DNA of 64,000 bases, from NCBI GenBank assembly GCA_029959085.1, contig JARWIR010000011.1, positions 6,759,840 to 6,823,839 on the forward strand, read 5' to 3'. The position numbers and the translations under genes are program-made. The notes beneath the pieces are model-generated. The model did no database searches. It was given only the letters and a program-made list of their open reading frames with translations, and was not told the origin of the DNA. Of the stretch, positions 45,177 to 57,272 are shown in pieces (the first letter of the stretch is position 1; each line of letters begins with the position of its first letter). This stretch comes from Nemophila menziesii (taxonomy: Eukaryota; Streptophyta; Magnoliopsida; Boraginales; Hydrophyllaceae).

Positions 45177-47257
45177 GGCTTTAATATACTTGAATATTTA
45201 GGTTACTTTAATAACACATAATTCCTTCTATTTAAAAAAAAATACAATTATTAATTATTCATTAAATCTAATTGAAAATTTATCAAACTTTTGTATAAAA
45301 CTAATTGTTAATTACACTACATGTCATTTTATAATGTACAACCAACAAACAAATATTATATAAAAATCCATGCACGTTGATTTTGATGAAGGAAATTCTT
45401 TTAAAAGAAAGTGAAAAAATATAGAAGTTGAATATACCAAGTTCCATCAACTTGAAGAAGAAGTAAAACCTATTATATCATAACCTTAAATTTATTCTGA
45501 CATTCAAACTATTAATGAGAAGAATGATGAAACTCCCAAAGAACTTCATAGAAGTAGGAACAATGTTAGAGGACTTTTGCTAAATTTAATACTTGGTGAT
45601 CCAAGTAAAGGGCTAAGAACACATTCAACTCTTAATGATTTGTGTTCTCATTGTACTTTCTTGTCTAAATTCAGACCGAAGAATAACAAATAAGATCTAC
45701 TTGATGATCATCTGGTAAATGCAATGCATGAAGAGTTTATAACGATTTTATAAGGATTTTGATATGAGTATGCATAGTAAATTCCAATTGCACATGATTG
45801 GAGAATTTAACTTCTTCCTTAGACTAAAAATAAAGAAAATGGAAGATGGGATCTGTCTCAACCAAGCTAAATAAGCCAAAGATCATTTTAAGAAGTTTGA
45901 ACTTACTAATTCCAAGTGGGTTGGAATTCCCATAAGGAAACATCCACAACTCTTGATAAACAAGAATAAAAGGTAACGATGTTGATGAGAAGACGTACTT
46001 AGCAGATTAATTAATTATTCTTTGGGGCAAGTAAAATATTAATTTGTTTTTTGGATCATTGACCCTTAAAAAAATATGTACACCATATAAATAAAAAATT
46101 TAATTAAAATTTTAATATTAAATTTTATTATATTATTTAAAACAACAAATTGTGTCTTAATATATAAATGTTATTTCTGAAATATCTTAATTAAATAATA
46201 ACATAAAAAAACTCAAAATATGAAATTGCATGTTTATATAAGTAGCTAATGAATGATACATTTTTTAAGAGAGTCAAAATTTTGACTCTTAAATATAAAT
46301 TGGGTGAATTCCATAGAGGGTATTGTTGATCATCTTGGCAAATCCTTTCACAAGATCAAAAGAGCAAACTTTGTATGATAAGGTGTTGAGAAATATTAGA
46401 ACTGAACTAAAGAAAAAGATATATTGTGAATATATTTTTTGTATATCCAAAACTAGTTTAGTATAATAAAAATATTTTAATATATATATAATTTTAAGAA
46501 GTAAAGAGTAGAATTGGAGACGTGGGTATTATTTGTTCATTTAATAAATTTTTTTTTATTGAATATATTTTTATAAAATAAAGATTTTAGTAGTACATAA
46601 TGTTATAAATATAATTTTATTGTTAATAGTTCCCAAAAAAATCTTTAACTAAAAGGAGAAAAGAAAAAAGGATATGTGTATTATTGTTTTATTCTGGGTG
46701 AAATGATTAAATTATTTCAAGAGGAATATTATACAAGACATAAGTGTGTATTGGTTTGTATTACATCAAAATAAAATAGAGCTTATGAGTTGTTGTGTCT
46801 CAAGAAAACCTTATAAGAGTTATATAAAGGATGAGCTTACTTGCTATCATTATCATAAGAGGGGTCATATTAAACCTAAATTCCAAAAACTTTTCAAAAT
46901 AAAGCCAATGAAAAAATTAATGCAACATTGGTTGATGATACCTCAAACCAAAGTGATGACAAAGAGCATGTAGCCAACTATGTTTCTTTCATGGCTACTT
47001 AAAAAGAAGAAGACGAGATAAAGTTCAAATCTAACTTATGTTTATCTTAAGATCAATTAGACGATGGTATTAAAAATCTTATGATTTTTTACGTGATTAC
47101 AAACAGCCTCTTAAATCAAACAAAAAACCAAATATTTGAAAACTTTTTACAAATATTTTAAGAAACAATGTTGAGTTTGATGATAATAACTCTATCATTT
47201 TTTTATAACAATAAGTTTATCCACAATTCATATAAAAAACTTTAATTATGACATTTA
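45177..47257 (+). repeat. Array unit 5
   Basis: RT fragment about 45510-46026, palindrome 46270-46289, gag knuckle near 46788-46973. It carries the most private substitutions (for example 'gttgttgtgtc', 'gatacctcaaacc', 'caccatataaat'), consistent with an array edge. Confidence 0.9.
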
Positions 47258-47354
47258 GGCTTTAATATACTTGAATATTTAGGTTACTTTAATAACACAT
47301 AATTCCTTCTATTTAAAAAAAAAATACAATTATTAATTATTCATTAAATATATA

Positions 47355-47880
47355 TGAGATTTTCATCAGCTACATCAATAGAATACTCGTGATATGATAC
47401 AAGAGACAAATATATGATTCACTCAATAATTTTATATATGTTTTGTTCAGAACCCTTGATTAATTTAGTAGTACTTGAACATGTACTAAGACTTTCTTTT
47501 ATGCAATTTAATAACAAATTATTATATTATCCAAATCGTAAAGATTTTACATATTTACAATGAAGGTCACATGTTTGAAACATTTGTTCAGCAAATTTTA
47601 CACATATTATCCCAAAAATTGTGCATTTTATAATTTTATTTAGGTTTGCAATTTACCTACCCCAAATGTTATGTCTTTTTGATAAATTAAACTCATTTTA
47701 TAATTTAAATATATTCCAAATCTATTAACAAACTTCTGGTTCATATATTACCTCTTGAATTATAAATAGGAACAAACTTCTTGTAAATAATGTGTATATC
47801 AACAAACTTTGGTTTTGTAAAAATTGTAAGCATATTTTCATCATCTAGTGTTTACAAATTTAGTAAAAAAAATCATACCA
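47355..47880 (+). repeat. Copia LTR-like segment, right copy 1
   Basis: This matches 23405-23925, with TATAAATA at 47761-47768 and the same 'ggaacaaacttcttg' downstream. Confidence 0.55.
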
Positions 47881-48735
47881 ATGCATTCAACATGGGTTGA
47901 TGCTTGCTCAAACCAAAGTGATGATGAAGATCATGTAACCAACTATGTTTCTTTCATAGCTATTTAAAACGGAGAAAAAGATGAGGTAAACTCTAACTCT
48001 AACTTATTTTTATCTCAAGATTAATTAGCTGATGGTATTGAAATATGTTATTTTTTTTTACAATAAAACAAAAAATCAAAATTTTAAAAACTTTTTACGA
48101 AGTTCTTTAGGAAACAATGATGAACTCGAGGATAATACTTCCATCATTGTCAAATAAAATTCCTTTATTTTGGAAAAGTTAAATGATCTAGGAGGAATTT
48201 TTTAAAGTTTTAACAAAGATAATTATAATTTGATTTATTGTTAGAAAGCCAAGTTACTCGTCAAGATAATAGTAGTTTTTGGTTTATCCCTTTGTTAATC
48301 TTATTTCCTCTAAAATCATTTTTTGTGAGAGCATCAAATATAGTTTCCTCTTCTAGCTTTCCTTTTTCCAAACTTGATCTAAATACTTGTACCTATGGTT
48401 CCCTGATTTATCTATGCAAAAGGCCAAAACAAATTGTAGAGAGAAAGGGCAACGTTAATCCCCATATACCCAACTTGAATACCTAATATATAATTCTATT
48501 ATCTTGTAGCTTAAGAAGAGCATCAATAAAAAAATTTGGTACTCGATAGTGGATGATATAGGCATATGAAGTGAAATGAGTCACTCTTATAAAAAGCTAC
48601 AAGAAAAGGAGGTAATGGAAAAGTAACTTTTTCCAATAACATGGGAAGAGAAGTTTTTGGGAAACTCTTATACGAAAATTTTGGTAGTAAGGATTATTTT
48701 CTTATAAAAAATATGCTTTTTTTATTGAATTTCCT
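47881..48735 (+). pseudogene. Ty1/copia gag C-terminus and protease remnant
   Basis: Near 47895 the frame reads TWVDACSNQSDDEDHVTN then YVSFIAI and a stop, as at 23926. Protease near 48540 reads VLDSG followed by TGA, then YRHMK and another stop. The intervening 48140-48480 is the decayed gag-protease spacer. It matches the left copy 23926-24750. Confidence 0.75.
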
Positions 48736-48759
48736 ATAATATTCTTAGTATTAATCTAT

Positions 48760-49940
48760 GTACGTTGAATTTGATGATGGAAATCCTTTTGAAAGAAAGT
48801 GAAAAAATAAAAGGTTGAATATACCACGTTCCATCAACTTGAAGAAGAAGTAAAACCTATTATATCATAACCTTAAATTTATCCTCATACTCAAATTATT
48901 GGAGAGATGAATGATGAAACTCCCAAGGAACATTTTAGAAGTAGGAAGAATGTTATAGGACTCTTGCCAAAGATAATACTTGGTGATACAATGAAAGGGA
49001 TAAGAAAACATTTACCTCTTAATGATTTGTGTTCTCATTGTAATTTCCTGTCTAAATTCAAATCAGAGAATACAAAATAAGATCTACATGATGATCATTT
49101 GGTAAATGCAATGCATGATGAGTTAAATCAATTTGAAAAAACAAATATATAGAATCTTGATGAATAACCTCTTGATAACAATATCATTGGAACATGAATT
49201 TTACTTTGTAAAAAACTTGATTATTCAAATATTATAACTTGAAACAATCCTCGCCTTTTTTTTCAAGGGTATAACCCAGAGTAAGGTATTAATTTTGATG
49301 ATACATTTTCTTCCGCAACCAGATTAGAATCTATGCGTATGCTACTAGATTTTTCTTTTGACATGTAATTTAAACTATTTCAAATGTATGTAAAAAATTC
49401 CTTTATAAATGGTTTTATTGATAAAGAGGTTCCTAGAGATCAAAAAATATTATTTTTTCAAATTATGTTTTTAGACCTAAAAATAGATAAATTGTTTAAA
49501 AGAAGTTCATATGGCTTAGTATGATAGGCTAAGCTCTATTTTAGTCCAAGATGGTTTTCAAAAAAGAAAAAATAATTCTTCCTATTATATAAAATATAAA
49601 ACACTATGATGTGCTTATTGATCAAATATATGTTGATGATATCATATTTGGTTCTACTAATAAAACTCTTTGTAAGTATTTTGATAGGAGTATGCATAGT
49701 AAATTCTAATTAAGCATGATTGGAGAATTTTACTTCTTTCTCAGATTGAAAATAAAGAAAATGAAAGATGGGATCTGTCTCAACCAAACTAAATAAGCCA
49801 AAGATCTTATTAAGAAGTTTGAACTAACTAATTCCAAATAGGTTGGAACTCCCATATAGAAACATCCAAAACTCTTAATAAACAAGAATAAAAGGTAATG
49901 ATGTTGATGAGAAGACGTACCTAGCTGATTAATTGATTAT
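48760..49940 (+). pseudogene. Ty1/copia reverse transcriptase, nearly full length but broken
   Basis: The pre-RT region (from about 48895) is followed by the RT core near 49250: FFQGYNPE, stop, GINFDDTFSSATRLESMRML and FKLFQMYVKNSFINGFIDKE. After a frameshift it reads YVDDIIFGSTNKTLC (49628 onward) and then SMIGEFYFFLRLKIKK, KKFELTNSK and VDEKTY-like words. The catalytic YVDD is present, but stops and frameshifts are many. Unlike the array units, this copy has not lost the RT core. Confidence 0.88.
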
Positions 49941-50604
49941 TCTTTGTGGCAAGTAAAATATTAATTTTATTTTTTGGATTATTGACCATTAAAAAAATAT
50001 ATTCACCTTTTAAACAAATAAATTATTTAAACATTTGATATTAAATTTTAGTATATTATTTAAAAAACAAATTGTGTCTATAAATGTAAATGTTATTTCT
50101 TAAAGATCTTAATTAAATAATAAAATAAAATAAACTTAAAATATGAAATTGCATCTTTATATACTATGTAATGAAGGATACTTTTTTTAAGAGAGTAAAA
50201 TATTTGACCGTTAAATATAAATTTTTCATGTTAAAAAAGAGTCTTGAAAAAAAACAAAAAAGATTGGGTGAATTTCCTAGAGGGTATTGGTGATCATCTT
50301 AGCAAATCCATTCATAAGATCAAAAGAGCAAACTCGTGATGATCAGGTGTTGAGAAATATTAGAACTGAACTAAAGAGAAATATATATGGAGAATATATT
50401 TTTTGTATATCTAAAACTAGTTTGGTATAATAGAAAGATTTTAATATATATATATATAATTTAAAAAATTAAGGGGTAGAATTAGAGACGTGGTTATTAT
50501 ATGTTAATTAAGTAAATATAATGTATCAAATATATTTGTATAAAATAAAGATTTTAATATTACATAATGTTATAAATAATAACAAAATATTTCAATTTTT
50601 TTTA
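49941..50604. other. Post-RT segment of the copia-derived unit
   Basis: This is homologous to the noncoding part of the array unit, with lower identity. The palindrome of the array is degenerate here (near 50190). No gene is seen. Confidence 0.6.
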
Positions 50605-51100
50605 TTTTTTATATAGATACTTCAGGAGTATATACTTGATAATATACAATGAAACAAATATTCGATTCACTCGTTAATTTTATATTTGTTCGTTCAAAAT
50701 CCACAATTAGCTTAGTAGCACTTGAACTTGAACTAAGAATTTCTTTTACCCAATTTAATAAGAAGTTATTATATTGTGCAAATGGTAAAGTTTTTTTCAT
50801 ATTTACAAGGAAGGTCACACGTTTAAAACATTGGTTTTGCAAAGTTTACACATATTATCCAAAATATTTGTGCATTTTATAATTTTATTTAGTTTTCCAA
50901 CATATCTACCCCTAATGTTATGTCTTTCTATAAATTAATCTCATTTTCTTATTTAAAGATATGCCAAATCTATCAACAAACTTCTGGGTCATATATTAGT
51001 TCTTGAATTATAAATAGGAACGAACTTCTTATTCATAATGTTTAAGCATATTTTCATCATCAAGTCTTTACAAATTTAGTGAAAAAATCATACCAATATT
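50605..51100 (+). repeat. Copia LTR-like segment, right copy 2
   Basis: This matches 23405-23925 and 47355-47880, starting 'tagatacttcaggagtatat', with TATAAATA at 51009-51016. It ends near 'gtgaaaaaatcataccaat'. Overlapping short frames on both strands (50609-50882) are not credible genes. Confidence 0.55.
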
Positions 51101-52006
51101 TCTGCACAATCCTTTTGGGAAATAATAAATAAGTTTATCCACAATTATGAGATTTTAGGCTTTAATAGACTTGAATATTTAGGTTGCTTTAGTGCAATAC
51201 TTTAAGAACACATAATTCTTTCTTTTTTTAATTTCTTGTAATATTCATGAAATCCATATTAGTTTTTCCTCATCAAACAAATCTTGCTTCAAAACTATAT
51301 TTTTATGTTAAGGTTCTGAGCCTTCGTGATTTTTTTTTATTTCGATGTGATAATTTAAAACAAGGTTCGAAGCCCCATTAATATTTAATCTTGTCTTCAA
51401 AACTTAAAATAATTTTTTCAATAATTTGGGTATATAAATTTTGTTCAAGGTTTCAAGCCAATATAGTTTGTATTATGCTTATTCCATATAAATTTTATTT
51501 TAGATTTCAGACCTATAAAAGAAATTTGGGCACTAGGTTGTATGAATATTTTTTCATAAAATAGTTGATTAAAAATGTCATTGGAATATATACTTTAATA
51601 ATTGCTATGATAAGAAAACAAATATGAAAACATATGAAAAGAATAAAACTCAATAAATCCTACCAAATCCATTACCTGTTTAACAAGATCAAAAGAGAAA
51701 ACTCATAAGATGTTGAGAAATAGTAGAACTAAACTAAAAAAAAAAAAAAATATGGAGAGAATATTTATTGTATATCTAAAACTAGTTTAGTATAACAGAG
51801 AGATTTTAATATATATATATATATATAGTTTTAAAAAATTAAAGAGTAGAATTAAAGATATGGGTATAATATATTTATTAAATAAAAAATAAGTATTGAA
51901 TATGTTTTTATAAAATGATGATTTTAATGGTATATAATGTTATAAATAGAAGTTTATTGGTAATAATTCAAAAAAATCAATTACTAAAAAGAGAAAAAAA
52001 GGATAT
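51101..52006. other. AT-rich DNA; partly unit-derived
   Basis: About 51230-51650 is not found elsewhere in the window. From about 51660 the sequence again follows the unit ('acaagatcaaaagag', 'aaaactagtttagtataa'). A (TA)n tract lies near 51811-51830. Confidence 0.45.
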
Positions 52007-52620
52007 GTGAGTTATTGTTTTATTCTGGGTGAAAGTATTATATTATATCAAGAGGTATTCTATACAAGACATAAGTGTGTATTGGTGGGTATTACATCAA
52101 ATAAAATAGAGCTTATGAGACACAAAAGATATAAAGATTGTGGTGCCTCAAGAAAACTTTACAAGAGTCATATGAAGAATGAGCCTACTTGTTATCATTA
52201 TCATAAAAGTGGCCATATCAAATCTAATTTCCCTAAAATTCTAAAAGAAAAGCCAATTAAGGTATTAATGCAACATGTGTTGATTCTTGCTCAAATCAAA
52301 GTGATGATGAAGATCATGTAGCCAACTATGTTTCTTTTATGGATACTGAAAAAGGAGAAGCAGATAAGGTAAACTCTAACTCTAACTTATGTTTATCTCA
52401 AGATTAATCCGATGATGGTATTGAAATATTTTATGATTTTTTTACGTGATTTAAAAAACTCTCTTAAATCAAACAAAACCAAATTTTTTAAAACTTTTTA
52501 GAAACTTCTTTAGGAAACAATAATGAACTCGAGGATAATACTTCCATCATTGTCATATAAAATTCCTTTATTTTGGAAAAGTTAAAAGATCTAGAATGAA
52601 GTTTTTAAATTTTACACAAA
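52007..52620 (+). pseudogene. Ty1/copia gag knuckle and acidic segment
   Basis: The frame 52007-52321 contains CGASRKLYKSHMKNEPTCYH then YHKSGHIKSNFPKI, a knuckle lacking its second and last Cys. After a frameshift it reads SNQSDDEDHVANYVSFMDTE, KGEADKVNSNSNLCLSQD and a stop near 52407. It precedes the protease remnant at 52905 in the normal order. Confidence 0.75.
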
Positions 52621-52904
52621 GTTAAATATAATTTGACAAGTTACTCGTCAAGAGAATGGTAGTTTTTGTTTTGATCCCTTTGTTAATATTCGTTACTCTA
52701 AAATCGTTTTTGTGAGAGCATCAAATATAGTTTTCTATTCTAGCTTTCCTTTTTCCAAATTTGATATAAATACTTGTACCTATGGTTCCCATATTTATCT
52801 ATGTAAAAGGCCAAAAGAATTTTAAAGAGAAAGGGCAGCGTTAATACCCATAGACCTAACTTGAATACCTAATATCTAATTCTATTGTCTTTTACGGTAA
52901 GAAT

Positions 52905-53372
52905 AGCATCAATAAAAAAATATTGATACTTGATAGTGGATGATATAGTCATATTAAGGGAAATGAATCACTCTTATACAATATTACAAGAAAACGACGT
53001 AATGGAAAAGTAACTTTCTCCAATAACATGGGAGGAGAAGTTTTTAAAAAAGGAACCATTAGTAGTATGGATTATTTTAAAAAATGTTCTTTTGTTAATT
53101 GAATTTTTTATTATCTTCTTAATTTAATCAATTTTGTGATGAATATTATAAGGTTAAATTAGAACCCTCTATATATAATGTTTTAAAAAAATTAAAAAAA
53201 GAGTTTATTTTTAATGTGAATAGAGTAGGTATTTACATAGTAAAATTAAAAATCTTATGTGCCAAAGTTAGATAGTTATCGAGTTTTAAAGATAATCATT
53301 GGTTGTGGCATAGGCTTATTGGTCGTGCTAGTATGGATTTTCTTGTCAATCATTTCTTTTGGATATGGTGCA
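52905..53372 (+). pseudogene. Ty1/copia protease and GAG-pre-integrase remnant
   Basis: Protease reads ILDSG, TGA, YSHIKGNESLL (from 52925). GAG-pre-integrase is clear near 53295: DNHWLWHRLIGRASMDFLVN, matching the WHRRLGHAS motif that follows protease in copia polyproteins. The left copy lost this second block. The frame then runs into an unrecognised segment. Confidence 0.8.
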
Positions 53373-53567
53373 TTTCAACTACTATTATTTATGTATGATA
53401 TTATCCCAAAGAAAGAGTATGAAACTTTTATAATACACACTCCTGGTGTTAGTTTCAAAAATAATTCAAAGATATACAGTGTTACCGACATTTCTGGATT
53501 ATACAAGATACTCATTGAGAAGGCACGTAATTGGAGAAAAAGATTAACATTTAAATTGCTTGACTAG
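53373..53567 (+). pseudogene. Unidentified conserved reading frame, right copy
   Basis: The open frame continues with FQLLLFMYDIIPKKEYETFI, HTPGVSFKNNSKIYSVTDIS and GLYKILIEKARNWRKR to a stop at 53565. It is a paralogue of 34037-34315. Between these two copies the frame is kept, which suggests a real protein origin. The family is unknown. The left homologue at about 24990-25080 is shorter and broken. Confidence 0.4.
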
Positions 53568-53794
53568 TCATTGTGTTAACGTACACCATCTGGATTGCCC
53601 CTCAAAACGGGTAAATTTCAAGACTAAACTCCATTTATATAATTAACGTCATCACATTCTTAAATTATACTAACACTGTGACATTAAAGAAATAAAAATT
53701 ATAACATGGACAATAAGAATATATAAAAAGTTGATTATGAAATATAATTTTTACAATCAGAATAGTCTCAAAGATTTTCTTTCTTTTTTAGGAA

Positions 53795-53957
53795 CGCGCA
53801 ACAATGAGAGTGTATTAAGGGATCATTTAGAAGCTCAAAATTATTGAAGGCCTCAACAATATGACCTTTTTGGATGTTGATGACATAGCTAAGACTCTAA
53901 TAGAAGATGAAGTCATCATTACCACCGTGGAGGAGGAAAGCGATAAAAAAATTTGAG
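53795..53957 (+). pseudogene. Possible LINE ORF1 start fragment, right copy
   Basis: The open stretch reads KLKIIEGLNNMTFLDVDDIA then KTLIEDEVIITTVEEESDKK and a stop. It matches 25375-25510, where one base is lost. Assignment to LINE ORF1 rests only on its position just before LINE RT remnants. Confidence 0.35.
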
Positions 53958-54129
53958 TAAGTGCGGGTTGGGATAACAGTGTAAGTATTTTTATGTAAAT
54001 TTAGATTAAAGAATCAAAACGTAAAAAGAAATATTTAAATGAGATTATGAGAGGTCTAAGGGATTTCAAAAAGTTGTGGGGAAGTTTTTGAAACTAGATT
54101 ATGGGAAAATAAGTGTAGAGAAAAAAAGA

Positions 54130-54960
54130 ATACTAGATATATGGTGTTTTATTATAAAAAATATGTCATATTTATTCCTTCAATATTTTTAACACCCTAA
54201 ACATCATGGTGGATTGGGTATTCCTAATATAGAAACTATTAACAAGGCCTGCTTATTATATAGCCACACCTATCTGGGTTTGGAAATAGCTACTCAAAGT
54301 TAGGAATCTAGCTTTTAATTTCATTTTCTACAAAGTAAACAATGGGGAACTTACTTTTATAATATGGGATAAATGACTTAATTAAAGTGATATTTCCATA
54401 GTTCTGAATCTAGAAGTTGATCAGTTGGGTATAAACTGTATTAAGACTATTGTTGATTGCTTTGGTAATTAAAGATGGAGGCTTCCTTCATCAATTGGTG
54501 GTTTACTCCCCAATCTGCAAGGAATTACACTCAATAATCAAAGTGTTAAAATATTCTTGAATGAATCAATAAAAGGTAAATTCTTCTTTAGCAAAACAAT
54601 GAACAAAATGAATAAAGGCTTACCTGAGGTCAAATGGTACAATATTGTATGGGGTAAGTGTTGTATTCTTCGCTGCTCCTTTATCACTTGGTTGGCTTGT
54701 CAAAATAGACTGGCCACCAAAAATTGATTATTAGAATGGGGATTAATTTCTAATCCTTTTGAATATTGTTTAATGGCGCCTCTTTCTGCAAAAGGATTCT
54801 CGAAAAGCTGCTTGATAAGTGTTGTATTTCTGCTGTTCCTTTAAATTGGGAAGACCTAATAAATGTTTGCATCAATTTTGGGACCAGCAATTCGAAAATC
54901 ATAATCATAGGGCTGTGTTTCACTACTTTCGGAGTAAGGAAGGAAAACAATTAGAGACAA
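54130..54960 (+). pseudogene. L1-type LINE C-terminal remnant (zf-RVT), right copy
   Basis: HHGGLGIPNIETINKACLLY (near 54200) is followed by NFIFYKVNNGELTFIIWD-like words. The zinc-binding domain near 54600 reads WYNIVWGKCCI then FITWLACQNRLATKN. The tail (54766-54954) has RILEKLLDKCCISAVPLNWE and DLINVCINFG, as in the C-terminus of plant L1 ORF2. Stops and frameshifts are present. It is more complete than the left copy. Confidence 0.82.
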
Positions 54961-56655
54961 AATGGCTTAATAATTGATTTCTCTTATTTTTAATTTGATG
55001 TAATTTTTTATTAAGCTTTTTCTTAATTTGTAATGTTAGTAGGCCGGCTTATTTTGGTCTTTTCTTGTAACCCATTGGGCTAGACAAAATGTAATGTATG
55101 TTTGAGATACCCAATTAAAACATTTGATGGATTTGCCAATAAAAAAACCCTAAACCACCGCCTCCAGTTTGTATCAATTCTTCTACTCAATTTTTTTCAA
55201 ACCTTTTATTATCTTCTTCCTCTTGTCCTTTCTCTTCTAACACTGTAGCATTCTTTTTTAATTCTTTCGTGCTCATATATATTTAACATCGACTTGCAAT
55301 TTCACCATAATTTTATTTCAGAACGTTGATCATGACATTTCAATCATGATATCATAGACAAGGTAAAATTTAATATATTATTTTTAAAACTATTGTGTTG
55401 CTTTATATTTGTACTTTTTCTTTAGGCATTCTGATACTTTAATTCAGAACATAAAAAAATGCTTATGTTTTTTGTTGTTGGTCTATTAATAAAAAATGAG
55501 TAAATTACGTTTTTAAAATTGATATTATCTAATTGTAATTCTAATCCATAACAGTTTTGTTTGCAATTTCTCATTTCCTGGTTTAAAATTTATGTTAAGT
55601 TAGTTAAACCTAACTCTGATTAAATGGATTTGGTCATCAATTAAGTAAATATTTCATAATGAAAATGAAAGAAAACATAATCTAGGTTTCCAATGCTTAT
55701 CTCTATCAATATATTTAGTGATTAAACATATTTATTTATATTGACTAGATTTTTTATTGATACTTGTTAAATAAATTTAATATCCTCCATTGAGTATTAC
55801 TTTCTTTTGTAATGTTTCATTAATTGTTTATAATAAGATATAGTATAATGAATATGGATTATGATAGTACTTAAAATCCTCTTTGTCATAATCCATGTTA
55901 AATATAACTATCCATGTTAAAAATATTACTTGTCAAGAGAAAAAAAAAAGAATTGAGAAAACTAAGTGTATCAATATCAAAAAAATCTAGGATTTAAGTA
56001 TTCTTTTTCTAAAATTAAAAAATAAGAAATACTCAATAGATTTTTATAACTATAATTTGCAATATACCAAAGCATGAATGATCAAATAAAAAACTAGATA
56101 TTATAGAAATTGGATTTATTATGTAATGTGTCTTTTAACTAAGATCAAAGTTCTCACTCCTACCCCTCGATTGTTTTGTTTAATGTTCATGTATGTCTTT
56201 TAAATTTTGTTCAAGCTACTTATTTAAATTACTATTGTAAGATCAATAATTTAAGTTTTTAATTTCAACTAATAGTAAATTTTGAAACCTTAATAATTTT
56301 TTATCTTGTAACAAGTTGATCGGTAAACAAAATTTTTTATGAAGATATATCTTTTTTAAAAAAATTTCCCACCACCCAATTACAATTTAATACTACTTGA
56401 GCTCGGAGGTGGTCTAGATGAATAACTTTTAGTTGTTATAAAAATAATATTTATTCGAAAAATAATAATAACTCATTAAAATACAACCAGCTACACTTGA
56501 TTTTACTTATGATAGAAATGTTGAGAGTATAATTGTTTTGATAGTTTTTTTAACTGTAGGCCAGTTTTACAATTGAGTCGGATAATTAGGTACCTTGTTG
56601 AAAACACTTTTGTATATTTTGTCAAATTAATATGGCATATTTTACTGTTTGACAG
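54961..56655. other. AT-rich DNA shared with the left copy, no gene recognised
   Basis: This matches 26531-28266. One local insertion near 56350-56395 ('tttcccaccacccaattac') is absent on the left. Confidence 0.5.
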
Positions 56656-57272
56656 ATACATATTTGAGACCTTGCAAACTGTATTTAATCCAAATAGAGT
56701 ACATAATGGACTTGAAAAACTTGTCATGTGATTTGAAGATAAGTGTAATGATGCAACAAGCATGGTAAATATGAAATAATAGTTACTTTTAGTTTTTAGT
56801 AATGAGTATGTTTACTTGTTTTTAAATTTTTTTAATAAATATAATTGCTTGCAGACACATTATTTGCAAATAATTTCATCCAAGCTCAAAAGTATAGGCC
56901 ATAAGGCGAGAATGATAGATGATTTAACTACATCTAGCTTCCTTTTTTCTTATATGAATAAAAATGATCTTTTTTTCTAATTTTTTTATATATAGGTTAT
57001 AACGATGGGCCATCACAAGTTCACCCAAAAGAGCATGTGTTAGCGCCTCTACATGGCTCCAATCAAGCTGTACCGCTGAATGAGGGTTGTAGATAATATC
57101 AAGCATGCAGAACGGTTCGGGTTTTGTTCCTGCAAATTCATGGGGCCCACAGGCTGACCAAACATATAGTTTTGGCAACTCACAGCAGCAAAGTCATCAT
57201 CAAGACTTTCAATTGGACCCACAACATAAAAAGGATGAAAAGTGTTGTTTCGTCAACTTCTCTACTACTTAG
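56656..57272 (+). pseudogene. MED15-type KIX-domain gene fragment, right copy
   Basis: Exon A (56656-56764) reads YIFETLQTVFNPNRVHNG, LEKLVM, TGA, FEDKCNDATSM, then a GT donor. Exon B (56855-56918), after TTGCAG, reads THYLQIISSKLKSIGHKARMI; its donor GT has become AT. Exon C (56996-57272) follows TATATATAG and continues in phase: GYNDGPSQVHPKEHVLAPLH, GSNQAVPLNEG. After a frameshift come ISSMQNGSGFVPANSWGPQ, ADQTYSFGNSQQQSHHQDF and a stop. KIX followed by a Gln-rich linker is the MED15 layout. It is pseudogenised independently of the left copy: the disabling changes differ. Confidence 0.75.

Larger units (their letters stand above)
36848..47257 (+). repeat. Tandem array of five 2.08-kb copia-derived units
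   Basis: Units start at GGCTTTAATATACTTGAATA at 36848, 38931, 41012, 43095 and 45177, with a partial sixth start at 47258. Unit lengths are 2083, 2081, 2083, 2082 and 2081 bp. By eye the units are almost identical. Each holds an RT fragment with a deleted core, a 20-bp perfect palindrome, and a degenerate gag knuckle and acidic segment. No unit has an intact gene. The repeated 71-codon minus frame is a shadow of the RT fragment. Confidence 0.95.

Noticed and set aside
56924..57178. 84-codon minus frame (and 28539-28721) with PHSAVQLDWSHVEAL
   Set aside because: The plus strand gives in-phase exons of a KIX/Gln-rich protein, a better explanation; the minus frame is its shadow.
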